Assembly: GCF_025362455.1 (NCBI RefSeq) | Contig: NZ_JANYGJ010000119.1 | Span: 1 to 14,156 of the forward strand | Direction of reading: 5' to 3' | Length of the DNA: 14,156 bases | Source: Deinococcus sp. | Lineage (GTDB): Bacteria; Deinococcota; Deinococci; Deinococcales; Deinococcaceae | In this document: positions 12,352 through 14,156 of the stretch, piece after piece | How the letters are laid out: each line of letters starts with the position of its first letter | How positions within the stretch are numbered: the stretch's first letter is position 1 | Notes under the pieces: model-generated | What the model was told of the DNA's origin: nothing | Seen by the model: the letters and a program-made list of their open reading frames with translations, nothing else | The model's database searches: none | Translations under genes and position numbers: made by a program

Positions 12352-14156
12352 GTGACACAGAATCCTGAAGTTGAGACCCGGATGCGGGCTTTCGTAGAGT
12401 ACTGGCGCACCCTCAAAGGTGATGAGAAAGGCGAATCGCAGGTGTTTTTGGATCGACTTTTTCAGGCGTTCGGCCACGCAGGTTACAAGGAAGCTGGCGC
12501 TGAACTCGAATTCCGGGTCGCCAAACAGGGCGGCGGCAAGAAATTCGCCGATCTTCTCTGGCGACCCCGCCTACTCATTGAGATGAAGAAGCGCGGTGAA
12601 AAACTTGCCAACCATTATCAGCAAGCCTTTGAATACTGGACGCGTATCGTGCCGGACCGGCCCCGATACGTTATCGTCTGCAACTTTGACGAGTTGTGGG
12701 TCTATGACTTCAATACGCAGCTCGATGAGCCGATGGACCGCGTGAAGCTGGAAGACTTGCCCACGCGCTATCCCGTGCTGGGCTTCCTTTTTCCGGAGGA
12801 AAGATCACCCCTGTTCGGAAATAACCGGGTCGAGGTCACGCGGGAGGCCGCAGACGCGGTATCCGTGGTCTTCAACAGCCTCATTCAGCGTGGTGAAGAC
12901 CGGGACCGGGTGCAGCGCTTCATGCTCCAGAGTGTGATGGCGATGTTCTCAGAGGACTTCGGGCTGCTCCCCAAGAGCCTGTTTACCGAACTGACCGCAG
13001 ACGCCAAGGCGGGCAAAGGCAGCACCTATGATCTTCTGGGCGGCCTGTTCCGGCAGATGAACGACCCCCAGGCGGCGCGGGGTGGGCGCTATCAGGGGGT
13101 GCGCTACTTCAACGGCGGCCTGTTCAGTACGGTTGACCCGCTCGAACTCAACGCCGACGAGCTCTACTTGCTGCACAAGGCGGCGCTGGACAACGACTGG
13201 TCCAAGATTCAGCCACAGATTTTCGGGGTGCTGTTTCAGAGCAGCATGGGCAAGGCGGACCGGCATGCCAGGGGCGCTCACTACACCTCGGAGGCCGACA
13301 TCATGCGGGTGGTGCTGCCGACCATTCTCCGGCCCTGGCAAGCCCGGTTGGACGGCGCCAGTAAAGTCAGTGAGCTGGGTGAGTGGCTGGTTGCCTTACG
13401 GCGCTTTCGGGTGCTCGATCCGGCCTGTGGAAGCGGCAACTTTCTGTACGTGGCCTACCGTGAGTTGCGGCGCCTCGAAGTCCGTGCCCTGCAAAAACTG
13501 GCCGAGGTCAGCAAAGACGCGGCCCGGCAGGCGGCAGGCAGCGTCAGCATCCGGCAGATGTACGGCATCGAGTTCGACAGTTTCGGTGCTGAACTGGCCA
13601 AAGTGACCCTGACGCTCGCCAAGGAACTGGCGATTCAGGAAACCCACGATCTGCTGGGCGGCGTTGGCCTGGATTTTGACCAGCCGCTGCCGCTCGATAA
13701 TTTAGACAACAACATTCTGCACGCCGACGCGCTCTTTACGCCCTGGCCTGCCGCCGACGCCATCATCGGCAACCCACCGTTTCAGAGCAAGAACAAGTTG
13801 CAGCAGGAAATGTCGCCTGTGTACGTGCGGAAGTTGCGGGCCGCCTACCCGGAAATGCCGGGCCTGGCCGACTACTGCGTGTACTGGATTCGCAAGGCCC
13901 ACGACCATCTCCAAGACGGCCAGCGGGCCGGGCTGGTCGGCACCAATACCATTCGCCAGAACGACAGCAGGGTGGGCGGCCTCGACTACGTGGTCCAGCA
14001 CGGCGGCACCATCACCGACGCGGTGAGCACCCAGGTCTGGAGCGGCGACGCCGCCGTTCACGTCAGCATTGCCAACTGGATCAAGGGTGAAGAGAGCGGA
14101 GACAAGCATCTGGCCTGGCAGGTGGGCGACCACCGCAGCAGTCCCTGGCAGGAAGT
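12352..14156 (+). CDS. MmeI-like type IIG restriction-modification enzyme (3' end outside window)
   Basis: Single-chain enzyme that both cuts DNA and methylates adenine; 601 codons are present and the frame is open at the window end. The order matches MmeI. An N-terminal nuclease has D67-X9-E77-M-K79, the same spacing as the MmeI site, within FADLLWRPRLLIEMKKRG. A helical spacer follows. The N6-adenine methyltransferase has GAHYTS (308-313), SAM-binding DPACGSGNF (356-364) and catalytic NPPF (474-477). Relatives are about 900 aa, so the C-terminal part with most of the target recognition domain is missing here and the recognition sequence cannot be inferred. GTG 12352 is chosen because it gives the family's N-terminal length and follows a -10 box. 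MmeI relatives, including DraRI, are known from Deinococcus. All catalytic residues visible are intact, so it is probably active. Confidence 0.93.
   Translation, partial: MTQNPEVETRMRAFVEYWRTLKGDEKGESQVFLDRLFQAFGHAGYKEAGAELEFRVAKQGGGKKFADLLWRPRLLIEMKKRGEKLANHYQQAFEYWTRIVPDRPRYVIVCNFDELWVYDFNTQLDEPMDRVKLEDLPTRYPVLGFLFPEERSPLFGNNRVEVTREAADAVSVVFNSLIQRGEDRDRVQRFMLQSVMAMFSEDFGLLPKSLFTELTADAKAGKGSTYDLLGGLFRQMNDPQAARGGRYQGVRYFNGGLFSTVDPLELNADELYLLHKAALDNDWSKIQPQIFGVLFQSSMGKADRHARGAHYTSEADIMRVVLPTILRPWQARLDGASKVSELGEWLVALRRFRVLDPACGSGNFLYVAYRELRRLEVRALQKLAEVSKDAARQAAGSVSIRQMYGIEFDSFGAELAKVTLTLAKELAIQETHDLLGGVGLDFDQPLPLDNLDNNILHADALFTPWPAADAIIGNPPFQSKNKLQQEMSPVYVRKLRAAYPEMPGLADYCVYWIRKAHDHLQDGQRAGLVGTNTIRQNDSRVGGLDYVVQHGGTITDAVSTQVWSGDAAVHVSIANWIKGEESGDKHLAWQVGDHRSSPWQE

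Overview
The window looks like chromosomal DNA from a Deinococcus species. The evidence is the high GC content (except in a few patches), a UvrB of the Deinococcus type, and several genes whose start codon lies only 5-6 nt after a TANNNT box. That last layout is the leaderless-promoter arrangement known from Deinococcus. The assignment rests on sequence recognition only; no search was run.

Layout, left to right. (1) An MscS-type mechanosensitive channel (85-1230), whose frame stays open to the left window edge. (2) A more AT-rich patch with a secreted subtilase lipoprotein (1476-3164) overlapped by a small lipoprotein gene (3154-3564), followed by a strong hairpin. (3) A predicted amidoligase module: circularly permuted ATP-grasp protein (3743-5791), alpha-E protein (6063-6995) and transglutaminase-like protease (7304-8155). 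The first two genes are joined by four exact-length 68-bp tandem repeats. (4) A small four-helix membrane protein (8337-8891), converging on a Yip1-domain membrane protein (8960-9520, minus strand), with a hairpin between them. (5) uvrB (9705-11720), divergent from the Yip1 gene, behind a 17-bp palindrome that resembles the radiation/desiccation response motif. (6) A Uma2-family nuclease (11736-12299) and the first 601 codons of an MmeI-like single-chain restriction-modification enzyme (12352 to the window end).

The most unusual structure is the repeat array at 5791-6062. Each 68-bp unit is one base short of 23 codons. It therefore forms a 22-codon mini-ORF whose TAA overlaps the next ATG (TAATG), and it carries a Shine-Dalgarno-like GGAG 8 nt before that ATG. 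The chain runs from the ATP-grasp stop codon through four mini-ORFs to the alpha-E start. It could be a translational relay that sets the ratio of the two proteins, or simply slippage expansion of a coupled gene junction.

Working together: the ATP-grasp, alpha-E and transglutaminase proteins belong to a system predicted from comparative genomics to make and cleave peptide or amide products, with no settled substrate. UvrB acts in nucleotide excision repair. The Uma2 and MmeI-like genes make the right end of the window a likely nuclease or defence segment. No tRNA, rRNA, CRISPR array or insertion sequence was seen.
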